Positions 55,303-64,000 of a DNA stretch of 64,000 bases are shown in pieces. Source of the stretch: Aplidium turbinatum (Eukaryota > Chordata > Ascidiacea > Aplousobranchia > Polyclinidae); the NCBI GenBank assembly GCA_918807975.1, contig OU964924.1, forward strand, positions 19,203,695 to 19,267,694, given 5' to 3'. The notes beneath the pieces are model-generated. The model had not been told where the DNA came from. It did not search any database and saw nothing but the letters and a program-made list of their open reading frames with translations. Position numbers and translations under genes: made by a program. Position 1 is the stretch's first letter, and each line of letters opens with the position of its first letter.

Positions 55303-55575
55303 GGGAACGTTCAAATATTACGTAACGCCTTCGAGGGGGAGGGGGGGGGTTTATGCAAAGCGTTACGTTAGCGTCACATCGGGGGGGAGGGGGTTCAAGC
55401 AAAACGTTACGTAACGCTGTCGAGTACGAAATGGTAGTTTTTTGTGCTGAATTCGTAGTGAAAAAGCGTTACATGGGGGAGGGGGGGATTGAAAAAAGCG
55501 TTACGTTGGCGTTACATGGGGGAGGGGGGGTCAAAAATTCGGAAAAAAAGCGTTACGTAATATTTGAACGTTCCC
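55303..55575. mobile_element. PIF/Harbinger-like MITE, GGGAACGTTCAAATATTACG ends
   Basis: 273 bp between TTA trinucleotides (55300-55302, 55576-55578). Ends are near-perfect inverted repeats GGGAACGTTCAAATATTACG. GCGTTACGT and G-rich GGGGGAGGGGGG blocks recur inside. The TTA target fits the TWA preference of PIF/Harbinger; superfamily is inferred. 55579-55900 is the rest of intron 2 with nothing else recognised. Confidence 0.85.
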
Positions 55576-55900
55576 TTAATGTATTTACTGGGGAGGTTTG
55601 TTATTTTTCAAGTTTAAAAAACTTCACGACAATGAAGTTAAATTTGCCTTGTCTTTGTCAAGCTAACAATTTAAAAAAGTCACAAAGTCCTCCTAGCTTA
55701 GATTAAAAACCGTTATTGAACTTATAAACTGTAGGCCCACTGTACAACACTGACATAGTCTTGCAGTGTTATCAATTTTGAGGAGCAACTTTAATTAAAG
55801 CTCTGTTGCATATTCACTTTTGAAACGGCCCTTTCTGACAATAACTAAAAAATATGGTTGAAAAATAATGCATTATTTACAAACCAAATAAAAATTTCAG

Positions 55901-56094
55901 CTCAAGATAAAGGAGGAAGAGTGAAATTCAACAAACCTACTTCTAAACGGGCAGCTCATTCGGGATTGAATGCAACAACAAAAAAGACAAAGCTGGACAA
56001 CCCAACCAAAAAGAACACATCTATAAAAAAAGATCAACCTTCTAAAAAACAATCATCCAATTTACTGTCATTCAACGATGATCTGAATGAATGA
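55901..56094 (+). CDS. KIAA1143: KIAA1143-like gene, exon 3 (last)
   Basis: After the acceptor AAAAATTTCAG the phase-1 frame gives AQDKGGRVKFNKPTSKRAAH then SGLNATTKKTKLDNPTKKNT and ends SSNLLSFNDDLNE. Lys-rich, with the terminal SSLLSF-D-E-type ending of the family (human NSSLLSFDNEDENE). 56095-56661 downstream shows no further gene. Confidence 0.9.
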
Positions 56095-56661
56095 GGTAAA
56101 CATTGGGAATCCTGTTTAATTCTCGAAGCCATTGGAGTTAACTGATCATTTGAATGATTAAAACATCACTGTTTGTTGTACGTATATATTTCATGCAAAT
56201 GCAATAACCTTGCAAGAAAAATCACTACAAGTGTGTAAAAATTTAGTTTGATGATAGAGTATTTGTCAACCCATACCGTTTGTCAGCAACAGACTTTTGC
56301 CAAAATAGCACAACTTTAAGATTATTTCATTTTGAAATTCTTTGGCAGTGATAACTGCAGGGCTACGATTTGTTTCTTGTCGAACGACCAAGAATTCTGC
56401 GTTTGTTTGTCAAATAGTAATATGACGTCACAAGAGTCCGATTAAGCGTTTGGCCGCAAATTACCGCACAAGTTGTGTGGATGTACGTCAGAGTCACTTA
56501 GCCTACTTAAGTTTTTAATCGCACGCTGGTTAAGTGATTGCAAAGAGTATCAAGCGCTAAGTTGTGTACTTACCGGACATGTATATTATTTGTTTTGCTC
56601 CAGGAAGAGAACTGTTGTAAATGCGAAACTGACGATCTCAAAAAGAAAAAAGCCCTTAAGC

Positions 56662-57519
56662 CAGGGGTTCTTAACTGGGGGTAAATTTACCCCCTGGGGG
56701 TAAATTTCACCTATCGAGGGGGTAAATTTAATGAATCATAAATTACGGCTTTTAGACAAAATTAGATCCGTGGAGTAGAAGAGTTCAAAAAAGTAATTTA
56801 CGCAAATTTTCCAACATTCGATGATTGGAAAGTCAGATAGAAGTCGCAATGAGATTTCTGACCTCGAAGTTGAAATATGCCAACACCTTGCCGCTTTAAA
56901 AAGCGGTTACTCCGAAGGCTAGCGGTTACTCCGAACTATAGCGGTTATTCCGAAGGTTAAAGTTTTAACAGTAGGCTACTGCTCTTTGGATAACTCATCC
57001 CTTCGAAGCCAAGTTAGAAAGTATTGCTGACGATGATCTTTGCAAAGATGAATTGATTGCTCTTTATTGTTCAACAACGCTATGTTCCAAATTCTTATCG
57101 TGCAATGGTGACTTTTCCAAGTTTTAGTGTGGAATCAGTCGAAGAGTTTCTTACGCTGACTAAGCGTGCATTTGAAGTTATTATACCTTTTCCAACTACT
57201 TATCTGTGTGAAGCAGGGTTCTCTTCATTGTTGGCTATTAAACCAAAACATCGATCTCGCTTAGTTTCCAAAGACGACATGCGAGTAGCTCTTTCAACGA
57301 CTGTTCCAAGACATTATTTTTCACAGGACCCCGTCAAGAACAATCGTGTCTTTTTGATATTTGCCAAGGTAAATTCAGACAAAAAAGGATGTTTTGCATT
57401 TCTTTGCCTGGTTGACTGGACACGATGACATCACAATGGGCCACCAAAACGGTGGGGGTAAATTTTACTTTTTTCATTCGGCAAGGGGTAAACGAGACAA
57501 AAAAGGTTAAGAACCCCTG
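56662..57519 (+). mobile_element. hAT (ZBED type), short decayed copy
   Basis: Ends CAGGGGTTCTTAACTGGGGG and, inverted, CAGGGGTTCTTAACCTTTTT. Perfect 8-bp duplication CCTTAAGC (56654-56661 and 57520-57527). Inside is a C-terminal transposase piece on the + strand and three AGCGGTTACTCCGAA-like repeats near 56905-56960. Confidence 0.95.
57057..57428 (+). pseudogene. hAT transposase C-terminal remnant
   Basis: Open frame with FEVIIPFPTTYLCEAGFSSL then LAIKPKHRSRLVSKDDMRVA. The PFPTTYLCE-x-GFSxL ... K-x-K-x-R-x-R-L ... D-x-R pattern is that of the hAT (ZBED5/FAM200-like) dimerisation region. The catalytic domain is absent. Confidence 0.85.
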
Positions 57520-57527
57520 CCTTAAGC

Positions 57528-58349
57528 TATCATCATGGTCGTGGGTTCCAGCTCGTGTCCGAGCATTGGTTTCGTAATCAAATCGAATTTGGCTTTGAAT
57601 GGTGATGTTGTATGATTGTGGCTTTAGAAGACAGTCTGTGATGGAAAAGATGTGGGCAATAGTCACATTGTATGAAAGGTGGGAACGTGGTAGTTTTTTT
57701 AGTGTTTCGTTTTTCTTGGGCTTTTTGTATCCTGTTTTTTTTTTAGAAAATTTTTGTGCCTTCCCTAGTTCTTTTACTTCAAAGTGATTTGTCACTAGCA
57801 AGTTGTTCCCATGAATCCAGACAAATGTTTGCATGGTTAAGGGAGACTTTCAGCTGATCTTATATTTGGTCTTCCGGGCGGGCGGCGGGGGTCTTTTCAC
57901 TGTCTCTAGTGCACCATAAAGAATTATTTGAGGAAGCCTCATTGGGTCCATTTGCATGACATGTCCTGTCCAGTTTTAGTTTGTTTGTCGTACCGGTATC
58001 CAGGCTTAAACCTGGTGGTTGAAGATTTAGAATAAGTGGACGGGAAGGCAAGGAAGTCAATCTTCATGTCCACCTTCAGGCATGCCTTTAAGTGTCCTGC
58101 TAAAGACACAGCCGCATGCTCTTAAGCGGTGTCGAACCGGCGCCCTTTCAATTGCCGTTCCAGGGCTCTCACCACTCGGCTATGCAGCCAACTCCTGTCC
58201 AGTGAAGGCTGGCTTCTAATATGGGCAACCTGGCGCGATCAAGGATTGTATCGTTGGTGAGACAATCTTCTCAACGAGTGCCTAGAATTTGCCTCAGTTT
58301 CCTCTGCTGGAAATTTTCAAGACGTTTGATGTCACGGCGGTATAAAGTC
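57528..58349 (-). mobile_element. LINE 3' end with C-terminal zinc finger
   Basis: Minus strand from 58349: LYRRDIKRLENFQQRKLRQI, then TNDTILDRARLPILEASL, interrupted by a SINE. It resumes as GQDMSCKW with the following RPKYKI-like region, and ends with QCDYCPHLFHHRLSSKATII. The last part matches the C2H2-type finger found at the end of a common class of LINE polymerases. The 5' part is cut off at 58350 by another element. Stops and frameshifts mark it as dead. Confidence 0.75.
57975..58192 (-). repeat. tRNA-derived SINE inside the LINE
   Basis: On the minus strand a tRNA-like head GTTGGCTGCATAGCCGAGTG with A box TAGCCGAGTGGT and B box GGTTCGACACC, then a body and an AAACTAAA tail. Perfect 11-bp duplication TCCTGTCCAGT on the + strand (57964-57974 and 58193-58203). 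Confidence 0.93.
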
Positions 58350-59666
58350 CAGGGTGGTCTTTAAAAATCAAATTTTTGAAATTTACTGCTCCTAACCCTT
58401 AAAAAGTTTCGTCCATACAAAAGATGAGGTCTTGCAAAGATTTTTAAATTTACACAAGATTCAAAGGGTGCACAAGACCCCTCAAATTCTACATCCCCCT
58501 AAAAAAGCAAAATTTGGATATCTAGAAAACCGCTTGAGCTAGAGATGTGCTTTTGGTGTCTAAAGATGCAGAAAACAAGGTTTTCTATAACCTTTCTGAA
58601 CATTGAATATGCCTATCTTGATATGTATATGTCTAAAACTACTTTTTAAGGGTTTTGCGTGTAAGATTCTAAACAATACTGTAGTGTAGACCAAAAATCA
58701 CACTTCTACTTTTACCTTTCTAACCTGTTAAATTGTGATGTTACAAGAACAATAGCACATTGCAAACATTATGTGTTGTTTTAAGTGACTAGAAATCCAG
58801 CGACCTGGGCAGCAGATACACAATGTTCATAATCTTTAATCATCTGTAAGTACTGTTTTCATGTCCCTAAGTCTAGCTGAGTTCCGAGCTAATGTAAAAC
58901 TTCATGAAATTCTTGTAAAACTTAAAGCTGAGTTCCGAGTTGATGTTCCTCTGGTTGTCCACTGGGATGGAAACCTTCTCAGAGACTTGACAACCAAACA
59001 GCATGTCGACCGCTTGTCGATTATTATAACTGCCTAATGGGGTTTTTCAGCTGCTGCAAGTAGCAATATTTCCAAACGGAACGGGATCAAAACAAGCAAA
59101 AGCTGTTGTAGAAGCTTTCAATGAATGGGGCCTAAAAGAGCAAGTGATTGCATTATCATTTGACACTACTGCTTCCAACTTCATTGAACAAGAGCTGCAA
59201 AAAGACCTATTGTATCTGGCATACCGCAATCATATTCATGAGCTGCTGGTACAAACAGCTTTTACCACATGGGAAGCACGGCTTCACCAGATGTTCTAGT
59301 ATTTAAAAGATTTCAAACACGCTGGGAGTTTATAGACAAGACGATGTTCACCACAATAGTTGAACACGAAGAAATAGCTGATACAGTAATCGGTGTGGAT
59401 CTAATAGTTTGGGCTGAAAAATCTTTGAAGGAAAGAAAAGATTTACGTGATGATAACAAAGAATTTATAAAGCTCTCATTAATTTCTATGGGAGCTATTC
59501 TAGGGGTGTTCATTTTATGACTCCTGGCCCAATGCATCATGCTAGATCAGTGGTTCTCAATGGGGACGGTACCGCCCCCCAGGGGGCGTTTTGATTTTGC
59601 AGAGGGGCGGTATGATTACCTCGACTTAAAGGGGGCGTTTTGATTATTAGGCGGCATTCTTGTTTA

Positions 59667-62600
59667 GGGGAGGCTTGGGAGAGTTGGGTCATTTTTTGCA
59701 TTTGAACATGTAACAAAATCTATGTTCACAAGAGAGAAATTTTTCCTAGCTTGTAATATACACAGACCTATAGCGCTGATATAGCAGGGATATTGTTACA
59801 AGACAATGTAAATTAAAACAACAAGAATACATTTTCTAAAGGCAATTATTTGACCCAACTCTCCCACGTAGTGGGGAGAGTTGAGCCATGCTATTGGGTG
59901 AGTTGGGACATGTAGGGGAGACTTGGGACAGTGAAATTTTCTATAGATGAAACACATACATGTTCACGAAAAACGTTATATTTTGCGCCAATCTGTATCT
60001 CAGCAAAATACGCAAACTGGAAATACGAAAGAATGAAGAGAACTGATTCGCTGAAACATGAAAAAAAAATGTTAATATCAAAGCTATTGGCCTACAGAGG
60101 CTACAGATCATACACGAAGATGACTAAAAACTACCGGGCTTCTTACTGCCATACCCATATCATTCAGGAGAAAATCACACTAGGAAGTCGAAATGTGGCG
60201 TGGTCGTTAGCACTTTGGACTGGCAAACTCAAATTTGTAAGTTCGATGCGAGGGCTGCAAAGAGCCAAAAAAATTGTCATTGTCATCAAAAAGTTTTAAA
60301 TCCGGATGCTTAATAAAATGATGAGAAAAAATTCCATCTTGAAAAGTCACATGAAAATGTAAATTTTTCTGCCCTTCGAGCTGTACCACCGACTTGACAA
60401 GGAGCAGGAAGCTTTATAACAATGTCTTGTTTAGAAAATGACGCTTTGTCATTTTCATTGATGACAAAAAGGGATGCGCTTTGAACAAGACTGTTTTCAC
60501 GTTTGAGAAACACACCTTCATACTCGTTCTCATCAACCGCATCAATTCGTGCTATGTAATGGGCTATCCTCGATTTGGCTGACACCAGTTTCACAACAAC
60601 GAAATCACCTTCTATAAATTCTTCTTCTTCTTCGTTGACATCACTGTCACCACTTTCTGCAAATACCATAGCAATATCACTTTCCTCTGATGAACTAGGT
60701 GTTTTTTCTTTTCTTGCTCGAGCTTGAAATAACGCTTGTTTGGCTTTGCGTTTCACTTTTTTGTCGTTAGGCCTATTCTTTTTGGCAGCAAATTTTTCCG
60801 CAACAATATTTCGAATCGGAGTATTTGTCAGAATTCTTGTATCACCTCTCTTTCGTCCTCTCTTGGAAACCTTTCTTTGACCAGCTTTTGGTAATGGAAT
60901 GATATCTGCAGGGGATGTATAAACTCCACTTATATCAATTTCTGAAGCAGCGTTTACACGGGAAGTTGATGCTTCCTGCATAACGTTAGAAACTCCACTG
61001 AGGTCAGCAACAGAAGCAACAGCGCCAGCGAAAGTTGATGGATTCGGTGGTTCTTGCATGTCGGAAAAAATTTCCTTTGGTTCACCATCTGTAGCACCAG
61101 TTTCGGTTGAAGTTGATACTTGAAGAACTTGATCTGTTACTGCTGCAGGAGCAAATTCTGTTTCACAGAACACATCCTGGTTAAACGGATAAATTCCCGT
61201 TCGTTGAAACCCAGACGCAATGTTCTGAGCAGTAAGACCAAGTAACTGAGCATGAGAGACAAATTCCGGAATGTCATATATTGTGACAAACTTTCCAGGG
61301 TGGGATCGCATCCAGTTGTCAATCGCTCGACTATACGCCGTCTTGAATGGCTTGTAGCAGCTTACATCCAGCGGTTGCAGTTTGTGACTTGTATGAGGTG
61401 GTATTGTTAAAAGTATAACACCATTTTCCTTGGCTAAATCGATCGCTGCAAGAGACATATGCGTTTCATGGTTGTCAAATATTAACAGCACTTTCTTCTC
61501 TTTGCTGCACCTGGTGTAGGTTATAAAATGTTGTAAATAAGTCACAAACAGATCTTCGCTAATCCATCCACTAGGATTGGCTCCTCCAATACAACCTGGC
61601 GGTCCTCCTTTGATAAAAAAATCTTTATAGTTTTTTCTTGGAAATATTAGCAGTGGCGGAACAACACTTCCTGCTGCATTAACTGCGTACACAACAGTGA
61701 CAAGCTTACCTCTCTCCCCAGATGTTATTGATCCGACTTGTTTCACCCCCTGTGCGGCAACGATGTTTTCAGGTTGTTGCACAGTGGTGCAACCCGTTTC
61801 ATCTGCATTATATATGTCTTGGCATTCAAACTTGTGCAGGTCCATAACACTACTTAAGTTGTTGAAAAACTTGTCAGCAGTATAGCGATTAAAAGCACTT
61901 GCTCTTGCAAGTGATGTAGCTTCTGGTGTTCGAATTGATAGGCGATTTCTTTCTTTAAAAGATATCCAAAAGTGTTCACCAGTCATTCTATTTTGTTGCC
62001 AAGAATCAGGAACAGTCACATGGTTTCTTGATGCATATTCCACTATCAACTCACGGCATTTATTTCGCGTGAGTCCGTGAAACTGCTCTGCTAATATTTT
62101 TATGTGGGTCGAAAGTTCTGTCTCCATCTCCAACGAAAATATCATATTTTTGTCATACAATTTTTGTACCCAAAGGTTTTGTTTTGCTGATCGTTTAGTT
62201 CACTACGTTTCTCTATATATCTTTTTAATGTCATTCGAGCTACGTTAAATTCATCAGCAGCACTGCGGATACTAATTCCTTCTCTGACGCGATCTCTAGC
62301 TCTGCTTAAATCTTCCTCTGTAGCTCCACGATTAGTCTTTCGGACGTATTTCCGGGGCATCTGTAAAACATCCAATGAATGTGCAATATTTATTCAGCAC
62401 AAAAGCAAGTTGATGTAAAATTTAACCTTTTTATGTCTGGCCTGATGTAATTAGCCTAAAAAACATTTAATATAAACTCAAAAGCAAAGAACTTATAAAT
62501 ACCTGTACTAAAAGTGTTTTAATTAGTTACAATAGTCAGTAGGCCTCCAATAAATAAGTCAAAACTAGGCTATTTTTGCCATCGCTTTAATAGAGGGAGA

Positions 62601-63020
62601 GTTGGGACACGGCTCAACTCTCCCAACCATTGGTGTCCCAAGTCTCCCCATATCCAGCCATCTTAACTTTTTGCAACTTTGTTGCTGTAAAGCTAGCCGC
62701 ATGGTTTTCCTTAGCAACCATAATGAAAGAGTAGCGCACTGGCTACATGACAAAATGTATTGAAATCAAACTGGCAAACATACTTCAATAATATAAAAAC
62801 TCTTACCTTCAAGTCCAACTTTTACTTTTTTGATGTAAAAATGCTTTTTCGTAAAAACAGTTATACAACGAGCCTAAACCTGCTAAACATTTTAGGTCAG
62901 AAGAAACTTAACTACAAGTTCTTCCAATAGGTGGCGGTAATTCATTTCTATAACAAGTATATTTTGAAAAAGTCGGGGTGGCTCAACTCTCCCTGTGGCT
63001 CAACTCTCCCAAGTTTCCCC
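59667..63020 (-). mobile_element. pogo/Tigger transposon, nearly complete
   Basis: TA on both sides (59665-59666, 63021-63022). Ends GGGGAGGCTTGGGAGAGTTG and, inverted, GGGGAAACTTGGGAGAGTTG. Inner copies of GGGGAGACTTGGGACA lie at 59914-59930 and, inverted, near 62636-62652. GAGAGTTGGG/CAACTCTCCC motifs are strewn through both flanks of the gene. The transposase gene fills the middle on the minus strand and has a single frameshift. Confidence 0.93.
60310..62375 (-). pseudogene. pogo/Tigger-type transposase, one frameshift
   Basis: From 62375: MDVLQMPRKYVRKTNRGATE and a pipsqueak/CENP-B-like helix-turn-helix (EGISIRSAADEFNVARMTLK). A one-base shift near 62155 moves the frame, which then stays open from 62160 to 60310 (616 codons). 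In that frame lie the second DNA-binding region (HGLTRNKCRELIVEY...FWISFKERN), then the DDE_1 domain with D120 (IYNADETG), D229 (LLIFDNHETH) and D265 (LQPLDVSCYK), spacing DD35D. A Lys/Arg-rich stretch (GQRKVSKRGRKRGD, KKVKRKAKQ) could be a nuclear signal. An SH3/Tudor-like tail (EGDFVVVKLVSAKSRIAHYI) follows. Apart from the shift, nothing looks damaged. Confidence 0.93.
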
Positions 63021-64000
63021 TAACCCATCTACCGCCCAGCGTAACGATTTGGTCTAAGGGCTTGTATCTTCTTCTTCGTGATAGCATTTCCTACCTCATA
63101 TCTGGTGGAAAAGGGTTTCAGCTGTGTTGTTCTGCTACATACCAAACAGAAAAACCCACTTGACATATCCATAAGAGGCGATCTTCGAATGTTTCTCACT
63201 GGCTTTACACCAGATATGAAACTGGCACTTTCTCACCAAGCCCAAGGTTCACACTGACTACCAGTATACTGTTTTCATGCTCGCAAATATATATTTGCTT
63301 TTCATCAAATATAGTTACTAGTTTCTAAAACCTTACAGCCTGTTTCACCCTAAAAGGGGGATCATCAAAAGGTTCTTATTTTAATAGAAATAGAATTCTA
63401 TTTGAATAAGGACCTTCTGATGATCCCTCTTTTAGGGAAAAACAGGCTGTAAGGGTTTTAGAGACTGGTAACTAGCATATTATATTTGATGTAATTCACT
63501 CTGCTTGGCTTTTTGCTTGGCATTGAGCACTTTTTTGTAGTACCGTATTAATAGTAATTTTTTGTTTTATATTCAATTTTCGTAATAAGTCGTTTTTGTT
63601 GGGGGGTGGTAAAATTTTGCCAGTTCATGAAGGGGGCGTTGGGCCAAAAAAGGTTGAGAAACACTGTGCTAGATGGATGTCGAAGATTTTGTAGTTAAAA
63701 GTTTGGATGTTTTAAGGCCAGTTTAAACTTACAGAAAGAGAAAGGATTGGGCTCTTGCAGATGTGTAATGTGTAGATTTGCTATAAAATTGTACCTAAAT
63801 GCATGGATAGAATCTCCTCTATCAGCTGCAGCCCCGAATAATGATCTAAATCTTTTGAAGTCTTTTAAAGCATATTCCAGCATTAACACTGCAGTGTCGA
63901 ATGATGTATTATCAAAATTTTCCTCCCACCTGTGGTATCTGTCGGAAGAACTAGCTGCCCTTGCCTTTTTGATCGTTCAGTATCAGCCCAAACCAAAAGA

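Larger units (their letters stand above)
59548..63666. mobile_element. hAT element holding a pogo transposon
   Basis: Ends CAGTGGTTCTCAA and, inverted, CAGTGTTTCTCAA. Perfect 8-bp duplication TGCTAGAT (59540-59547 and 63667-63674). Its own sequence is about 760 bp (59548-59666 and 63021-63666) with GGGGGCGTTTTGATT-type repeats and a ~65-bp internal inverted pair (63330-63395 against 63412-63470, CAGCCTGTTT / AAACAGGCTG). No gene of its own. Confidence 0.93.
58350..64000 (+). mobile_element. DNA transposon with uncharacterised transposase-like gene, split
   Basis: Begins near CAGGGTGGTCTTTAAAAATC at 58350, where it cuts the LINE. The other end is beyond the window. A decayed gene on the + strand reads VPLVVHWDGNLLRDLTTKQH (about 58945), LQVAIFPNGTGSKQAKAVVE, SFDTTASNFIEQELQKDLLY, then VHFMTPGPMHHARW at 59500-59547. 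It resumes after the nested hAT at 63675 (MSKIL, FKLTERE, SHLWYLSEELAALAFLI). This matches from memory a protein family frequent in animal genomes with an RNase H-like look (FDTTASN). Several frameshifts and stops. Confidence 0.7.

Noticed and set aside
57528-57834. Host gene encoded by the 166-codon minus-strand frame
   Set aside because: The other frames of the same stretch continue the LINE C-terminus with its zinc finger, and the frame runs into the hAT, so it is not a gene.
4256-58192. tRNA genes at 4260, 19850, 29145 and 58190
   Set aside because: A and B boxes are present but the heads do not fold into a good cloverleaf and long non-tRNA bodies follow; two copies repeat as SINEs and one has an 11-bp duplication.

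Overview
This is an AT-rich piece of a eukaryotic nuclear genome. Introns with GT/AG borders, intron-bearing host genes, tRNA-derived SINEs, LINEs and many nested DNA transposons point to an animal. The only host genes I can name are COA5 (cytochrome oxidase assembly), MFSD5 (molybdate-anion transporter type) and a KIAA1143-like gene, all on the + strand and all conserved in animals. I cannot name the species; an invertebrate is most likely, on element content alone.

Layout. 0.65-3.4 kb: a piggyBac transposon that looks whole. 3.7-8.5 kb: coding-like pieces of an unrecognised gene, broken up by a nest of hAT and MITE insertions. 9.6-10.9 kb: a MITE and weak coding-like pieces. 11.1-19.5 kb: a foldback-type element with inverted arms of about 690 bp around a decayed nuclease-like gene; its right arm holds a three-deep nest of other elements. 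19.6-21.1 kb: a LINE split by a SINE. 21.3 kb: COA5. 22.7-26.4 kb: LINE debris, small inverted and direct repeats, a GC-rich block and two nested elements. 26.4-41.0 kb: a large inverted structure built from a ~177-bp satellite, into which a satellite-bearing transposon, MITEs, SINEs, a pogo-like MITE, a hAT and a young LTR retrotransposon have gone. 42.3 kb: MFSD5. 46.1-51.6 kb: an element with long inverted ends that contains an unclassified DDE-like transposon and a hAT. 52.0-52.9 kb: a longer relative of a recurring MITE. 53.1-56.1 kb: the KIAA1143-like gene, with a mariner-like element, a foldback MITE and a PIF-like MITE in its second intron. 56.7-64.0 kb: a LINE cut by a SINE and by a DNA transposon that holds a hAT that holds a nearly whole pogo/Tigger transposon.

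Most of the window is therefore mobile DNA. Target-site duplications can be read at more than twenty insertions, so the order of events can be set out locus by locus. The most unusual material is (1) a 3-kb transposon with 3-bp TAA duplications and an unclassified zinc-finger/DDE-like protein, (2) several families with GG-starting inverted ends and exact 9-bp duplications, as in Mutator-like elements, one of which carries a satellite whose every unit repeats part of the transposon end, and (3) the foldback element with a small acidic reading frame inside its arms.
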